DNA from: Clostridium novyi NT
GTDB lineage: Bacteria > Bacillota > Clostridia > Clostridiales > Clostridiaceae
Reading direction: 5' to 3'
Assembly (NCBI RefSeq): GCF_000014125.1
Contig: NC_008593.1
Coordinates: forward strand, 1,426,001 to 1,490,000
DNA length: 64,000 nt
Both the position numbers and the translations under genes were made by a program. This document shows positions 37,628 through 48,144 of the stretch, one piece after another. The notes under the pieces were generated by a model, which searched no databases, was not told the DNA's origin, and saw nothing but the letters and a program-made list of their open reading frames with translations. Every line of letters starts with the position of its first letter. The first letter of the stretch is position 1.

Positions 37628-38276
37628 TAATATTCCTCCTTGTAGTTATTGCAATACCATCTCCCATAGGTATTACTGAAGTTATTAAATCTTTATCATT
37701 TGATACCATTTCTAAATAACTTCTCATTCTTTTAACAATAGTTATCTTTCTTCTTTTTACTAACTCATTAGTAGCTACCATACCTCTAAATAATACATTG
37801 TCGGCAATTATCATACCATCTTTTTTAAGCATTCTCATGCAATGAGGTAAGAAGTGATTATAATGACCTTTTCCTGCATCCATAAATATCATATCAAACT
37901 CTTCATTTATTGTAGGAAGAATTTCTAAACAATCTCCTTGCAATATATTTATTTTTTTATCAAATCCATACTTTTTTATATTATCTTTAGCAATGTTTAT
38001 CATATTTTCGTCTCTCTCAATAGTTGTGATTTCACATTGACCACCAGATGCTATATTCATAAGGATTGATGAATAACCTATAGCTGTTCCAAGTTCTAAT
38101 ATCTTTTTAGGTCTATTTGACATAATCATGAACTTTAGAAAATTTGCAACTTCTTCTTGAACTATTGGAACCTTTTCATTTATTGCAAACTCTTGAAGTT
38201 CTTTTAGAATATCATTGTCTTCTTTAATTAAGCTTCTAATATATTTAGTTATATAATCATGTGTTATTCCACTCAT
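37620..38276 (-). CDS. trmR: tRNA 5-hydroxyuridine methyltransferase TrmR (YrrM)
   Basis: A 218-residue SAM-dependent O-methyltransferase of the YrrM family that converts 5-hydroxyuridine to 5-methoxyuridine in tRNA. I start it at ATG 38276, where GGAGGAAG is correctly spaced. Methyltransferase motifs are LELGTAIGYSSILM near residue 58 (motif I), TTIERDE near residue 83, and the metal-binding MDAGKGHY near residue 131 with DNVLFRG near 158. It lies between mltG and trhP, as in B. subtilis (mltG-yrrM-yrrN-yrrO-udk). Confidence 0.88.
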   Translation of the reverse strand: MSGITHDYITKYIRSLIKEDNDILKELQEFAINEKVPIVQEEVANFLKFMIMSNRPKKILELGTAIGYSSILMNIASGGQCEITTIERDENMINIAKDNIKKYGFDKKINILQGDCLEILPTINEEFDMIFMDAGKGHYNHFLPHCMRMLKKDGMIIADNVLFRGMVATNELVKRRKITIVKRMRSYLEMVSNDKDLITSVIPMGDGIAITTRRNINE

Positions 38277-38306
38277 TAAAACTTCCTCCAAACTAGGATA
38301 GAACTA

Positions 38307-39317
38307 TTAATTTTTTATTTGTTTTTTATATCTTTCTTTCGCCATTAAAAAATCTTTATAATCTTTAGTAAAATAATGTCCTTTATTATTTTCTAAAACA
38401 TAATATAAATAATCGGTTTTTTGTGGCTTTAGTGCAGCTATAATTGATAGTTTTCCTGGATTGCATATAGGTCCAGGGGGAAGCCCTTTAACTTTATACG
38501 TATTGTAAGGAGAGTTTATATTTAAATCTTTATAATATAATCTTTTTTTATGTTCTCCTAATGAATATAAAACTGTAGCGTCCACTTGTAACTTCATTTG
38601 TTTTTGTATTCTATTGTCAATTACAGAAGATATCTTAAATCTATCTTCCTCTGATCTAGCTTCCTTTTCAATGATAGATGCCTTTGTCAATATTTCATGT
38701 AAATTATTAATCTTATTATTTTTCTTTTCAATATCATCTATTACTAATTTAAATTGTTCTAACATGTCTTTTATTATTTCATTACCACTAACACCCTTTT
38801 TAAGTCTATATGTATCTGGAAATAAATATCCTTCTAAAGAATACTTTGTATTCTTATTTTGTTTTACGTATTGTGGTAATTTATAGTTCTTACAACTTTT
38901 TATAAACTGTTCTTTTTTTATTATACCTTTATCTTCTAATAGTTTACCTATATCCTCAATGTTATACCCTTCTGGTATAGTTACTTTTACTATTTCATCA
39001 TCAAAACCTTGATTCAATATCTTAATGAATCTATCAATAGAAATATTAGTATTTATATTATACTTCCCTTGTTTAATGGTTGTATCAATTCTTCTTATGT
39101 TTATGTACAATTTAATTACATCTGGTCTTTTTATATAACCTTCCTTATGTAACTTATTAATAACATTAGATAAAGAATCACCTTTTGCTACAACAACTGA
39201 TATTTTATCAGTTGTTGAAACAAAAGGATACTTAATATTCTTGAAAGTTTTAAACCCTATAAAGATAAGAATACATAATATTATTAAAGCTACGGTAACT
39301 TTTTTTATCCGTTTCAT
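38307..39317 (-). CDS. mltG: Endolytic murein transglycosylase MltG
   Basis: Cleaves nascent glycan strands, setting their length at the membrane. The 336-residue protein has an N-terminal membrane helix (about residues 6-24), a LysM-like region with VTIPEGYNIEDIGKLLEDKG, and the YceG catalytic core. The core includes the catalytic glutamate in KASIIEKEARSEEDR (about residue 217), LQVDATVLYSLGEH and the SPYNTY-LPPGPICNPG region near 270-285. Length is typical. Confidence 0.94.
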   Translation of the reverse strand: MKRIKKVTVALIILCILIFIGFKTFKNIKYPFVSTTDKISVVVAKGDSLSNVINKLHKEGYIKRPDVIKLYINIRRIDTTIKQGKYNINTNISIDRFIKILNQGFDDEIVKVTIPEGYNIEDIGKLLEDKGIIKKEQFIKSCKNYKLPQYVKQNKNTKYSLEGYLFPDTYRLKKGVSGNEIIKDMLEQFKLVIDDIEKKNNKINNLHEILTKASIIEKEARSEEDRFKISSVIDNRIQKQMKLQVDATVLYSLGEHKKRLYYKDLNINSPYNTYKVKGLPPGPICNPGKLSIIAALKPQKTDYLYYVLENNKGHYFTKDYKDFLMAKERYKKQIKN

Positions 39318-39358
39318 TTAATTCACCTTTATAAAATTTATTTATAATAATTTAATAT

Positions 39359-41179
39359 CTATCTTCTAGAAGCTCTCTTTCTTGCAGCGCTATCTAAAAT
39401 TTTCTTTCTCATTCTTATATTAATTGGAGTTATTTCCACAAGTTCATCTGCTGCTATAAATTCTAAGCTTTGTTCAAGTGACATTGGGACAACTGGAACA
39501 AGTTTTAAAGCATCATCAGATCCAGATGATCTTGTGTTAGTTAAGTGTTTCTTTTTACATACATTAACATCAATATCTTCTGCTCTTGAGCATTCTCCAA
39601 CTACCATACCAGCATAAACATCTGTTGCAGGTGTTACAAATAATTTACCTCTTTCTTGAGCATTAAATAATCCATAAGCTACAGCTTCACCTGTTTCAAA
39701 AGCTACAAGTGATCCTCTAGTTCTTCCTGGAATTTCTCCTTTAAATGGTTCATATCCATCAAATACATGGTTCATTATTCCGTTACCCTTAGTATCTGTC
39801 ATAAATTCATTTCTAAATCCTATAAGTCCTCTAGCAGGTATTTTGAATTCAAGTCTTGAATATCCATTTACAGCAGAACTCATGTTGATCATTTCAGCTT
39901 TTCTAGGTCCTAATTTTTCCATAACAACTCCCATGAATTCTTCTGGAACGTCTATTGTTAAGTACTCAATTGGTTCAAGTTTTTTACCATCTTCTTCGTG
40001 GAAGATAACAGATGGTTTAGATACTTGGAATTCATATCCTTCTCTTCTCATTGTTTCAATTAATATAGAAAGGTGTAATTCTCCTCTTCCGCTTACTTTA
40101 AAGGAATCTGCTGAATCTGTTTCTTCAACTTTTAAACTTACATTAGTTTCTAATTCTTTCATTAATCTATCTCTTAAATGTCTAGATGTAACGTAATCTC
40201 CTTCTTTTCCTGCAAATGGTGAATCATTTACCATGAAGTACATGCTTAATGTTGGTTCATCAATTTCTACAAATGATACTGCTTCTGGATTAGTTATATC
40301 AGCTATTGTTTCACCAATATTTATATCAGCTATACCTGAAACTGCAACTATATCTCCAAGCTTAGCTTCTTCTACTTCTTCTCTTTTTAATCCATTATAA
40401 ACATATAAGTTAGAAACTTTTACATTTCTCTTATTACCTTCTTTGTCTACGATGGTTACTTGTTGATTTTTGTTAACTTTTCCTCTAACAATCTTACCAA
40501 TTCCTATTCTACCTACATATTCATTGTAGTCTATAGTAGTAACTAACATTTGTAATGGTTCGTCAACATATCCTGTTGGAGCTTTTACATTTTTTATTAT
40601 TGTGTCAAATAAGCATTCCATATCCTTTGGCTCTTCACTAACATCTTTTATTGCATATCCTGCTCTTGCTGAAGCATAAACTATAGGGAAATCTAATTGT
40701 TCATCATCAGCACCTAATTCTACAAATAAGTCAAATACTTCATCTATAACTTCTTCTGGTCTTGCATTTGGCTTATCTATTTTATTAATTACAACCATTG
40801 GTTTTAAATGTAATTCTAAAGCTTTCTTTAATACAAATTTAGTTTGAGGCATAGGTCCTTCATATGCATCTACTACTAGTATAACACTATCAACCATCAT
40901 TAAAACACGTTCAACTTCTCCACCAAAGTCAGCATGTCCTGGAGTATCAACTATGTTTATCTTAACTCCGTTGTACATTACAGCAGTGTTTTTAGATAGT
41001 ATAGTGATTCCTCTTTCTTTTTCTAAATCATTAGAATCCATTACTCTTTCTTGAACTTTTTCATTATCTCTAAATACATGGCTTTGTTTTAACATTGCAT
41101 CAACTAGTGTTGTCTTACCATGGTCAACATGGGCAATGATAGCCACGTTTCTTATGTCATTTCTTGTAAATAAACTCAT
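39359..41179 (-). CDS. typA: Ribosome-associated GTPase TypA (BipA)
   Basis: A translational GTPase of the EF-G family that aids ribosome assembly and stress growth. The ATG at 41179 with GGAGGAAATAAG gives 606 residues starting [24 protein letters not shown]. Motifs are AHVDHGKTT (G1), [13 protein letters not shown] (G3) and [10 protein letters not shown] (G4), then domain II and the EF-G C-like domains and the BipA C-terminal region ending in [16 protein letters not shown]. Confidence 0.96.
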   Translation of the reverse strand: MSLFTRNDIRNVAIIAHVDHGKTTLVDAMLKQSHVFRDNEKVQERVMDSNDLEKERGITILSKNTAVMYNGVKINIVDTPGHADFGGEVERVLMMVDSVILVVDAYEGPMPQTKFVLKKALELHLKPMVVINKIDKPNARPEEVIDEVFDLFVELGADDEQLDFPIVYASARAGYAIKDVSEEPKDMECLFDTIIKNVKAPTGYVDEPLQMLVTTIDYNEYVGRIGIGKIVRGKVNKNQQVTIVDKEGNKRNVKVSNLYVYNGLKREEVEEAKLGDIVAVSGIADINIGETIADITNPEAVSFVEIDEPTLSMYFMVNDSPFAGKEGDYVTSRHLRDRLMKELETNVSLKVEETDSADSFKVSGRGELHLSILIETMRREGYEFQVSKPSVIFHEEDGKKLEPIEYLTIDVPEEFMGVVMEKLGPRKAEMINMSSAVNGYSRLEFKIPARGLIGFRNEFMTDTKGNGIMNHVFDGYEPFKGEIPGRTRGSLVAFETGEAVAYGLFNAQERGKLFVTPATDVYAGMVVGECSRAEDIDVNVCKKKHLTNTRSSGSDDALKLVPVVPMSLEQSLEFIAADELVEITPINIRMRKKILDSAARKRASRR

Positions 41180-41229
41180 CTTATTTCCTCCAATATTTAT
41201 AGCAATTATGTAGATAAATACAAACAAAA

Positions 41230-41253
41230 ATTGGATACTATATAGTATCCAAT
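41230..41253. terminator. Terminator after the rnj-ylbF unit
   Basis: A perfect palindrome of 24 bases (arms ATTGGATACTAT and ATAGTATCCAAT) is followed by TTTTTG on the minus strand, about 70 bases after the ylbF-type gene. Confidence 0.8.
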
Positions 41254-41320
41254 TCTAAAACTAACATATCTATTCTAATATTATAAATTAAAAAAGTCAA
41301 TGTTTGTAGAATGTTTGATA

Positions 41321-41665
41321 TTATTTATGGTCTACAAAATCATCATCTACTGCTTTTCCTAATATTTTTATAATATCTTCCCACAATACTCCAAACTTAA
41401 CTTCAGCTTGCATATAATTTGAAACATCTAAATCCATAGAAATTATTTTCCCTATGTTCTCTAGTTTTTCCATTGTTTCTTGAGATGCAGCTCCTTTTTC
41501 CATTTGTTCAGAATATGCTTGAAGTTGTACTTTTCTAAAATCTTCTACCATTTTCTTGCTTGATTCTTTTGCTTCTACTGCTTTTTTATATTTTTTAAAG
41601 TTTTTTACTTCTTCACACTCTTTTAACTCATTTGCAAGTTCATGTACTTTATCGTATATATTCAT
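41321..41665 (-). CDS. YlbF/YmcA family regulator
   Basis: A 114-residue, mostly helical protein of the YlbF/YmcA (Com_YlbF) family. In B. subtilis, YlbF, YmcA and YaaT form a complex that promotes competence, sporulation and biofilm formation and directs RNase Y maturation of mRNAs. The ATG at 41665 is preceded by GGGGGGAG. The protein has charged helices with KKYKKAVEAKESSKKMVEDFR and a central QAYSEQMEKG. It lies four bases after nothing else but 24 bases downstream of the RNase J gene, so an RNA-processing role fits, though this is inference. Confidence 0.85.
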   Translation of the reverse strand: MNIYDKVHELANELKECEEVKNFKKYKKAVEAKESSKKMVEDFRKVQLQAYSEQMEKGAASQETMEKLENIGKIISMDLDVSNYMQAEVKFGVLWEDIIKILGKAVDDDFVDHK

Positions 41666-41689
41666 AATACTCCCCCCACAAAACATTAC

Positions 41690-43357
41690 CTACACTTCCA
41701 TTATAATAGGAAGTATCATTGGTTTTCTCTTAGTTTTTTCATATAAAAACATTCTTAAAACTTCTTTTACTTTGGATTTAATAACTGCCCATTCAGTAAT
41801 GTGTTTTTCCTCACATTCTCTTAAAGCATTTCTAACAATAACTCTAGCTTCTTCCATTAAATCTTCAGATTCTCTTACATATACAAATCCTCTTGAGATA
41901 ATGTCAGGTCCAGCTATAACTTTTCCTGTATCTTTTCCTATAGTAACCACTACAGTTAATATACCATCTTGTGATAAGTGTCTTCTGTCACGTAATACTA
42001 TATTACCTACATCTCCTACGCCAAGTCCATCTACAAATACTTGACCTGACATAACACTACCACTCTTTTTAATGCTATCTCTTGTTACTTCTATAACATC
42101 ACCATTTTCTGATATAATAGCATTTTTTTCTGGCATTCCAAGTTTCACTGCAAGTTCAGCATGTTGTTTTAACATTCTATACTCACCATGCACTGGTATG
42201 AAAAACTTAGGTTTTACCAAAGTATGAATAAGTTTTAATTCTTCTTGACATGCATGACCTGAAACATGGACATCAGCAAGGGCTTCATATATTACGTTTG
42301 CACCTTGTTTAAATAACTGATTAATTACTTTGGAAACTAATTTTTCATTTCCTGGTATAGGAGTTGCTGAAATAATAACCATATCTCCTGGAATTATACT
42401 AACTTTCTTATGATCTGAAGACGCCATTCTAGAAAGTGCAGACATAGGCTCTCCTTGGCTTCCAGTTGTGATTATAGTTATTCTATCGTTAGAATATTTT
42501 TTAATATCATCTATGCTTATTAATGTTCCATCTTGAAATTTAAGGTAACCAAGTTCTGATGCAACTGCAACAATGTTTTCCATACTTCTTCCTGAAACAG
42601 CTACTTTTCTTCCTATTTTTTCAGAAGCAGTAATTATCTGTTGTATTCTGTGAATATTAGAAGCAAATGTTGCAACAATTATTCTTCCATCAGCTTTTGA
42701 AAATATATTTTCAAAAGTCTTACCTACTGTTCTTTCTGACATTGTATAACCTTTTCTTTCAACATTGGTACTATCAGCAAGCATTGCAATAACACCTTTT
42801 TTCCCTAACTCTACGAATCTTGGTAAATCCGCTACTTGGCCATCTATAGGCGTATAATCAATTTTAAAGTCTCCTGTATGAAGTATTATTCCAAGTGGTG
42901 TATGAACAGCTATTGCAGCTGAATCTGCTATACTATGACTAGTTCTTATAAACTCTATAGCCATATTATCAAGCTTTATTATATCCCTCGGTTGCACACG
43001 ATTTAAAGTACAAGAGCTTAATAATCCACTTTCTTTAAGTCTATTTTCTACAATTCCTATAGTTAGCTTCGTTCCATACACGGGTACATTAAGTTCCTTT
43101 AGAACATAAGGTAATGCTCCTATATGGTCTTCATGTCCGTGTGTTAGGAATATTCCTTTAACTTTTTCTTTATTTTTAAGCAAGTATCCAATATCAGGTA
43201 TTACCACATCAATTCCTAGCATTTCGTCATCAGGAAACTTGAGTCCACAATCAATAATAGCTATTTCATTTTTATATTCAATAACTGTTAAGTTTTTTCC
43301 TACTTCCTCTAGTCCCCCTAGTGGTATGATTTTTACTTTATCTTTTTCTTTCTTCAA
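41690..43357 (-). CDS. rnj: Ribonuclease J
   Basis: A metallo-beta-lactamase/beta-CASP RNase with 5'-to-3' exonuclease and endonuclease activity in mRNA decay. The 555-residue protein shows the zinc motif LTHGHEDHIGALPYV near residue 72, then HSIADS, HTGDFK, ADSTN, and the beta-CASP domain with SGRSM and TTGSQGEPMSAL. A C-terminal domain completes it. Initiation is at TTG with GGAGGG. Only one RNase J gene is visible here, so I do not assign J1 versus J2. Confidence 0.95.
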   Translation of the reverse strand: MKKEKDKVKIIPLGGLEEVGKNLTVIEYKNEIAIIDCGLKFPDDEMLGIDVVIPDIGYLLKNKEKVKGIFLTHGHEDHIGALPYVLKELNVPVYGTKLTIGIVENRLKESGLLSSCTLNRVQPRDIIKLDNMAIEFIRTSHSIADSAAIAVHTPLGIILHTGDFKIDYTPIDGQVADLPRFVELGKKGVIAMLADSTNVERKGYTMSERTVGKTFENIFSKADGRIIVATFASNIHRIQQIITASEKIGRKVAVSGRSMENIVAVASELGYLKFQDGTLISIDDIKKYSNDRITIITTGSQGEPMSALSRMASSDHKKVSIIPGDMVIISATPIPGNEKLVSKVINQLFKQGANVIYEALADVHVSGHACQEELKLIHTLVKPKFFIPVHGEYRMLKQHAELAVKLGMPEKNAIISENGDVIEVTRDSIKKSGSVMSGQVFVDGLGVGDVGNIVLRDRRHLSQDGILTVVVTIGKDTGKVIAGPDIISRGFVYVRESEDLMEEARVIVRNALRECEEKHITEWAVIKSKVKEVLRMFLYEKTKRKPMILPIIMEV

Positions 43358-43395
43358 TGTCCTACCCTCCTTCTTTTACAAATGTCTAAATTTAT

Positions 43396-43848
43396 TTATT
43401 TTTCTAAACATTCATGGCAAATTCCAATAAATTTAAGACTATGATTTTCAATCTTAAATTTATATTCTTTTTCTACATTCTTTTCTATAGAATCTAGTAA
43501 ATCTTCTTCAACTTCTATTACTTTACCACATTCTCTACAAATCAAATGATGATGCTGATGTATTTCATCCTCATCAACTAATTCATATCTATTACAACCA
43601 TCATCTAAGTTAAATTTACATACTACACCAATATCTTCTAACAACTGAATAGTTCTATATACTGTTGCTAATCCAATTTCAGGGCATTCATCTTTTACAA
43701 GATCATATAATTCTTCGGCAGTAAGATGACTTCCTTTATTTTGCATAACTATATTTACTATTGCCCTGCGTTGTGGAGTTAACTTATATCCTTTTAATTT
43801 TAATTCTTCTTTTAATTTCTCAATTTGCATTGGAGATGCTTTTGACAT
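43396..43848 (-). CDS. fur: Ferric uptake regulator family repressor
   Basis: A 150-residue metal-dependent repressor. The N-terminal winged helix has KLKGYKLTPQRRAIVNIV and the recognition helix IGLATVYRTIQLLEDIG. The dimer/metal domain has HQHHHLICRECGKVIEVEE (site residues and the first CxxC) and a C-terminal CHEC (second CxxC, structural zinc). I start it at ATG 43848, with AGGT upstream. A near-perfect Fur box lies about 100 bases upstream, which supports Fur rather than PerR or Zur and suggests autoregulation. Confidence 0.88.
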   Translation of the reverse strand: MSKASPMQIEKLKEELKLKGYKLTPQRRAIVNIVMQNKGSHLTAEELYDLVKDECPEIGLATVYRTIQLLEDIGVVCKFNLDDGCNRYELVDEDEIHQHHHLICRECGKVIEVEEDLLDSIEKNVEKEYKFKIENHSLKFIGICHECLEK

Positions 43849-43944
43849 TTTCAATACCTCACTTTTTTAATAGAAATACTCAATTTTAATCTAGTGATTT
43901 ATTAACCCACAATAAGTTTAATATTAATTTTACATTTTGTCAAT

Positions 43945-43959
43945 TGATAATCATTATTG
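43945..43959. promoter_or_regulatory. Fur box upstream of fur
   Basis: TGATAATCATTATTG matches the 7-1-7 Fur consensus TGATAATnATTATCA at 13 of 14 defined positions or nearly so; only the last bases differ. It is centred about 100 bases before the fur start. Confidence 0.75.
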
Positions 43960-44001
43960 AAATTTAATATCTTATAACTAAATCACACTTAAACTTTGTT
44001 A

Positions 44002-44262
44002 TTAAATTTCATTTTCTAAACTTAATGTTTCATATGCTTCACATACTATTTCAAATTCTTTGTCATCATCTATAGTTACATATGTTTCTTCTCCATTTTC
44101 ATCTGTATCTATTCTAAAGGCAATAGCATCTACTTCTTCATCTGCAAGAGTTACTATTATATATTTTTTACCTTCAATATCAAGTTTCATTATAACTTCA
44201 AATGTCACTTCTTTTCCTTCTTCATCTTTTAAAACTAATGTTTCGTTAATATTATTTTCCAT
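44002..44262 (-). CDS. DUF1292 family protein (YrzB-like)
   Basis: An 86-residue acidic protein with the DUF1292 pattern: TLVLKDEEGKEVTFEV, then DIEGKKYIIVTLADEEVDA, then VTIDDDKEFEIVCEAYETL. The family has no known biochemical function. It follows ruvX, and the alaS-yrzL-yrrK-yrzB order of B. subtilis is exactly reproduced (alaS-ireB-ruvX-this gene). AGGAGAG precedes the ATG. Confidence 0.88.
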   Translation of the reverse strand: MENNINETLVLKDEEGKEVTFEVIMKLDIEGKKYIIVTLADEEVDAIAFRIDTDENGEETYVTIDDDKEFEIVCEAYETLSLENEI

Positions 44263-44285
44263 TTGTTTCTCTCCTTATATGTAAT

Positions 44286-44693
44286 TTATATACTATCTAG
44301 ATACCCTTGCAATATATAAGTTGCTGCCATTTTATCAACTATCTTCTTTCTTTTCGCTCTAGATAAGTTGGCTTCGAGCATAGCTCTATGTGCTGCAACT
44401 GTTGTAAGTCTCTCATCCCACATTTTTATTGGCATCTTCAATTCTGACTTTAATAGCTCACAAAATTCTATTACCTTTTCTCCTTGTTCTCCTACCGTTC
44501 CATTCATATTTTTAGGTAGTCCAGATATTATAAGTTCTACAGCATATTCTTTGCATATCTTTTTTAACTCATCTATATCCTCTTTCACACTTTTTCTGTG
44601 AACAGTTGTTATTCCTTGTGCTGTAAAACCTAAAGGATCACTTACAGCAACCCCTATAGTTCTATCACCAACGTCTAATCCCAATACTCTCAT
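44286..44693 (-). CDS. ruvX: Holliday junction resolvase-like protein YqgF/RuvX
   Basis: A 135-residue RNase H-fold nuclease of the YqgF family, connected with pre-16S rRNA 5'-end maturation and, by fold, with Holliday junction resolution. Key motifs are [19 protein letters not shown] (first catalytic Asp), [13 protein letters not shown], and [10 protein letters not shown] (Asp/Glu) near residue 97. Length is typical. A terminator separates it from ireB upstream. Confidence 0.94.
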   Translation of the reverse strand: MRVLGLDVGDRTIGVAVSDPLGFTAQGITTVHRKSVKEDIDELKKICKEYAVELIISGLPKNMNGTVGEQGEKVIEFCELLKSELKMPIKMWDERLTTVAAHRAMLEANLSRAKRKKIVDKMAATYILQGYLDSI

Positions 44694-44729
44694 AAAGTTT
44701 CTCCTTATTAATATCCTAATTTTAAAATA

Positions 44730-44750
44730 AAAATGCCCAATTGGGCATCT
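44730..44750 (-). terminator. Terminator of the alaS-ireB unit
   Basis: ATGCCCAATTGGGCAT (44733-44748) is a perfect 16-base palindrome followed by TTTTTATTTT on the minus strand, immediately after the ireB stop. Confidence 0.8.
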
Positions 44751-45005
44751 TTATTTAATTGATAAATAGGCTTTTAAAACCTCTTCGAGAATCTCATCTC
44801 TTTCTAATTTTCTAATTAACGCTCTTGCTCCATTGTAATTAGTTATATACGTTGGATCACCGGAAATTAGATATCCTACTAATTGATTTATTGGATTATA
44901 TCCTTTTTCTTTTAATGAATTATTAACTTCACTTAAAATACTTCTAGTTAAATCATCTTTATTCTTTTGGATATCAAATTCCATTGTATTTTCATTAATG
45001 CTCAT
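44751..45005 (-). CDS. ireB: IreB family regulatory phosphoprotein (DUF965)
   Basis: An 84-residue cytosolic protein. In Enterococcus faecalis IreB is phosphorylated by the PASTA kinase IreK and negatively regulates cephalosporin resistance. The sequence has the family pattern: N-terminal Thr-rich segment with [29 protein letters not shown] near residues 34-56, and [31 protein letters not shown] precedes the ATG. It lies downstream of alaS (its orthologue YrzL has the same location). The kinase prkC in this window is its likely partner. Confidence 0.92.
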   Translation of the reverse strand: MSINENTMEFDIQKNKDDLTRSILSEVNNSLKEKGYNPINQLVGYLISGDPTYITNYNGARALIRKLERDEILEEVLKAYLSIK

Positions 45006-45091
45006 ACCTGCCTCACCCCTTTTTTAAGACATGCAGAACTACCTGTTATCTTATTTAAATTTATTATAAACCAAATTTAAAGAAAAGTATA

Positions 45092-47731
45092 CTATTTTAC
45101 TAAATTTTCCATGATATTTTCAACTTCGTTAATAGCATCATTTAATTTTTCTGGAAGTCTTCCACCTGCTTGTGCCATATCTGGTCTTCCACCACCGCCA
45201 CCGCCGGCGATTTTAGCTATTTCTCTTACTATGGTTCCACAATGAACACCTTTTGAAACTACATCTTTACTAGCCATAGCTATGAATTGAACTTTACCTT
45301 CTACTTCACTTCCAAGTACAACTACTCCACTTTCTATTTTATTTTTTATTTTATCTCCTAAATTTCTTAAAGCTTCTCCATCTACATCTTTAAGTGCTGC
45401 AACTGCAAGCTTAACACCTTTTACTTCTTTTATATTTTTTAATATATCATCTTCTGAACCACTTGCAAGTTTTGATTTAAGAGCTGATATTTCTTTGTCT
45501 TTATCTTTTAATTCTGCATTTTGTTGATTTAATCTATTTATTATATCTTTTTCTGAACATTTTAGCATGCTTGCAATTTGTCTTAATAAGTCTGATTTAT
45601 GTTCTATAAATTCTAGTGCTTTATGTCCTGTAACAGCTTCAATTCTTCTAGTACCAGCAGCTATACCACTTTCAGATACTATTTTAAATAATCCTATTTT
45701 TCCAACATTAGAAATATGAGTTCCTCCACAAAGTTCAGTACTGAAGTCTCCCATTTTTACAACTCTTACTTTGTCTCCATATTTTTCATCGAATAATGCC
45801 ATAGCACCGCTATTTTTAGCTTCTTCGATAGTCATTTCTTTAGTTACTACATCCCATACACTTTCTATAGTATCATTAACTAAGTCTTCTACTTTCTTTA
45901 GTTCTTCATGAGTTAATGACTCAAAGTGTGTAAAGTCAAATCTTAATTTATCTTCATCAACATAAGAACCTGATTGATGTACGTGTTCTCCTACAACTTT
46001 ACGTAATGCAGCATGAAGTAAGTGAGTTGCACTATGATTTTTTCCTATATTTTCTCTTCTTTTTCTATCAACTTCTAGTAAAACTTCGTCTTCTAATTTT
46101 ATACTTCCTTCTGTAACTTCTACAAAGTGAACTATTTTTCCACCTATATTGTTTTTACAATCTTGAACTTTTGCCATAAATCCATCTGCTGAAATAGTTC
46201 CTTTGTCTCCTATTTGTCCTCCCATTTCTGCATAAAATGGAGTTCTATCTGTAACTATTATTCCCTTTTCACCTTTGTTTATACAATCTGCAAAAGCATC
46301 ATCTTTTATTATAACTTTTACTTTTGATTGAAGTTCTAGATTTTCATATCCATCAAATGTTGTTTCAATTTCTGAAGGTATAGTGTCTAATATTTTAACA
46401 TCTGTTCCCATATAAGTACTTTCAGATCTTGCAGCTCTTGCTCTTTCTCTTTGTTCCTTCATTTCTTTATTGAAACTATCCATGTCTACAGTGATTCCTT
46501 TTTCTTCAAGAATTTCTTCAGTTAATTCAAGAGGGAATCCATAAGTATCATATAATTTAAATACTTTTTCTCCTGATAACACCTTTTTATTATTTTTTTC
46601 CAGATCCTCTATGTATTCTTTTAATATTTCCATACCAGAATCTATTGTTTCAGCAAATCTTTCTTCTTCTATTGATATAACTTTTTTAATGTAATCTTTC
46701 TTTTCTTTTAATTCAGGGTAAGCTTCTCCTGAGTTTTCAATAACACTATCTACTATTTTGTATAAGAATGTTCCTTTAATTCCCAAAAGTTTACCATGTC
46801 TTGCTGCTCTTCTTAAAAGTCTTCTAAGAACATATCCTCTTCCTTCATTAGATGGTAATACTTCATCACTTATCATAACTGATACACTTCTTACGTGATC
46901 TGTTATGATTCTTAAAGATACATCTTTAAGTTCATCTTCTCCATATTTTGTATTAGCAAGTGCAGCAACTTTATCTAATATGCTCTTTATTGTGTCAACT
47001 TCAAATATAGTTTCAACACCTTGCATAATTGTTGCCATTCTTTCAAGTCCCATACCTGTATCAATGTTAGGGAATTCTAATCTATTGTAGTTTCCATCTT
47101 CATCTTTATCAAATTGTGTAAATACAAGATTCCAGAATTCAACAGCTCTATCGGCATCTGATTTTTCTATAAATTCTTCTGCTGATTTTATTTCTCCATT
47201 GTCCTTATAGAAGTGTATTTCTGAGCAAGGTCCACAAGGTCCAACACCATGTTCCCAGAAGTTATCTTCTTTTCCTAATCTAAATATGTGTTTTGGATCA
47301 ACATCTGTTTTTGATGTCCATATATCATAAGCTTCATCATCATCTAAATATATTGTTACATATAATTTTTCTTTAGGAAGTTTTAAAACTTCTGTTGTAA
47401 ATTCCCAAGCCCATGGAATAACTTCATTTTTAAAGTAATCTCCAAAAGAGAAGTTTCCCATCATTTCAAAGAATGTAGCGTGTCTTGATGTTTTTCCTAC
47501 GTTTTCTATATCACCAGTTCTTATACATTTTTGACAAGTTGTAACTCTCTTTCTTGGTGGAGTTTGAAGTCCTGTAAAGTATGGTTTAAGCGGTGCCATA
47601 CCTGCATTTATAAGTAGTAAACTTTTATCATTTTTAGGAACAACCGAAAAACTTGGAAGTCTTAAATGACCTTTACTTTCAAAAAATTTCAAATATGCTT
47701 CTCTAACTTGATTTAATCCCATTTTTTCCAT
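45092..47731 (-). CDS. alaS: Alanyl-tRNA synthetase
   Basis: Charges tRNA-Ala. The 879-residue protein has the class II catalytic core at the N-terminus ([31 protein letters not shown]), the tRNA-recognition domain, and the editing domain. Editing-site zinc residues are in [11 protein letters not shown] near residue 568 and [10 protein letters not shown] near residue 668. The C-terminal C-Ala domain ends in the [14 protein letters not shown] motif. GGAGG precedes the ATG. Expression is controlled by an alanine T-box leader upstream. Confidence 0.97.
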   Translation of the reverse strand: MEKMGLNQVREAYLKFFESKGHLRLPSFSVVPKNDKSLLLINAGMAPLKPYFTGLQTPPRKRVTTCQKCIRTGDIENVGKTSRHATFFEMMGNFSFGDYFKNEVIPWAWEFTTEVLKLPKEKLYVTIYLDDDEAYDIWTSKTDVDPKHIFRLGKEDNFWEHGVGPCGPCSEIHFYKDNGEIKSAEEFIEKSDADRAVEFWNLVFTQFDKDEDGNYNRLEFPNIDTGMGLERMATIMQGVETIFEVDTIKSILDKVAALANTKYGEDELKDVSLRIITDHVRSVSVMISDEVLPSNEGRGYVLRRLLRRAARHGKLLGIKGTFLYKIVDSVIENSGEAYPELKEKKDYIKKVISIEEERFAETIDSGMEILKEYIEDLEKNNKKVLSGEKVFKLYDTYGFPLELTEEILEEKGITVDMDSFNKEMKEQRERARAARSESTYMGTDVKILDTIPSEIETTFDGYENLELQSKVKVIIKDDAFADCINKGEKGIIVTDRTPFYAEMGGQIGDKGTISADGFMAKVQDCKNNIGGKIVHFVEVTEGSIKLEDEVLLEVDRKRRENIGKNHSATHLLHAALRKVVGEHVHQSGSYVDEDKLRFDFTHFESLTHEELKKVEDLVNDTIESVWDVVTKEMTIEEAKNSGAMALFDEKYGDKVRVVKMGDFSTELCGGTHISNVGKIGLFKIVSESGIAAGTRRIEAVTGHKALEFIEHKSDLLRQIASMLKCSEKDIINRLNQQNAELKDKDKEISALKSKLASGSEDDILKNIKEVKGVKLAVAALKDVDGEALRNLGDKIKNKIESGVVVLGSEVEGKVQFIAMASKDVVSKGVHCGTIVREIAKIAGGGGGGRPDMAQAGGRLPEKLNDAINEVENIMENLVK

Positions 47732-47767
47732 TTATTAATTACCTCCACAAAGCATTAATTTTAAAAC

Positions 47768-47810
47768 AAAAAACTTCCATTCCTTGCATCTCTCAAGGGA
47801 CGAAAGTTTT
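47768..47810 (-). terminator. T-box leader terminator of alaS
   Basis: AAAACTTTCGTCCCTTG and CAAGGAATGGAAGTTTT (minus strand) form the terminator stem, followed by TTTTTT. Its 5' arm overlaps the T-box antiterminator, giving the usual two alternative folds. Confidence 0.85.
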
Positions 47811-47985
47811 CGCGGTACCACCCTAGTTATATATGAATACATATAAAATGTAATTTATGTACATATACCTCTTAATTTAATATGACTCCAAGATAGCTTC
47901 AATATTTGCATTAAGAAGTTCGCACCGTCCACTTCCTCTCTTAATAATAACAAATTACCTACTCATTCTTATCATCGCCTAATAT
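47811..47985 (-). ncRNA. T-box leader of alaS, alanine specifier
   Basis: The minus strand carries the T-box sequence AGGGTGGTACCGCG (47824-47811) that pairs with the acceptor end of uncharged tRNA. Stem I starts near 47982 with GGCGATGATAAGAATGAGTAGG and AGAGAGGAAGTGGACGG. The specifier codon is GCT (47897-47895), in GAAGCTATCTTGGAGTC, matching alanine. Uncharged tRNA-Ala would favour antitermination and alaS expression. With its terminator and promoter this accounts for the 412-base gap between alaS and mnmA. Confidence 0.92.
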
Positions 47986-48025
47986 TATTTACTGTTTTTA
48001 ATATTTTATAATAAAAGATATTTAG

Positions 48026-48054
48026 ATTATATGAAAATTTTGTAGTTATGTCAA
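48026..48054 (-). promoter_or_regulatory. Promoter of the alaS leader
   Basis: Perfect TTGACA (48054-48049) and TATAAT (48031-48026) boxes are 17 bases apart on the minus strand, about 40 bases before the T-box stem I. Confidence 0.88.
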
Positions 48055-48097
48055 CATTCCTGCAATTTATGGATTATTAAATTAAAAATTATAAAAT

Positions 48098-48130
48098 ATG
48101 CGAAACAATTTTTTTAAAATCATTTCGCAT
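48098..48130 (-). terminator. Terminator of the isc-mnmA unit
   Basis: ATGCGAAA and TTTCGCAT form an eight-pair stem around an AT-rich loop, about 15 bases after the mnmA stop on the minus strand, followed by a U-rich tract. Confidence 0.65.
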
Positions 48131-48144
48131 AATAACTTAAATAA

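Noticed and set aside
41556..42044. A 162-codon plus-strand frame spanning the ylbF-type and RNase J genes
   Set aside because: It crosses two real minus-strand genes, has no ribosome site, and resembles no protein I know.
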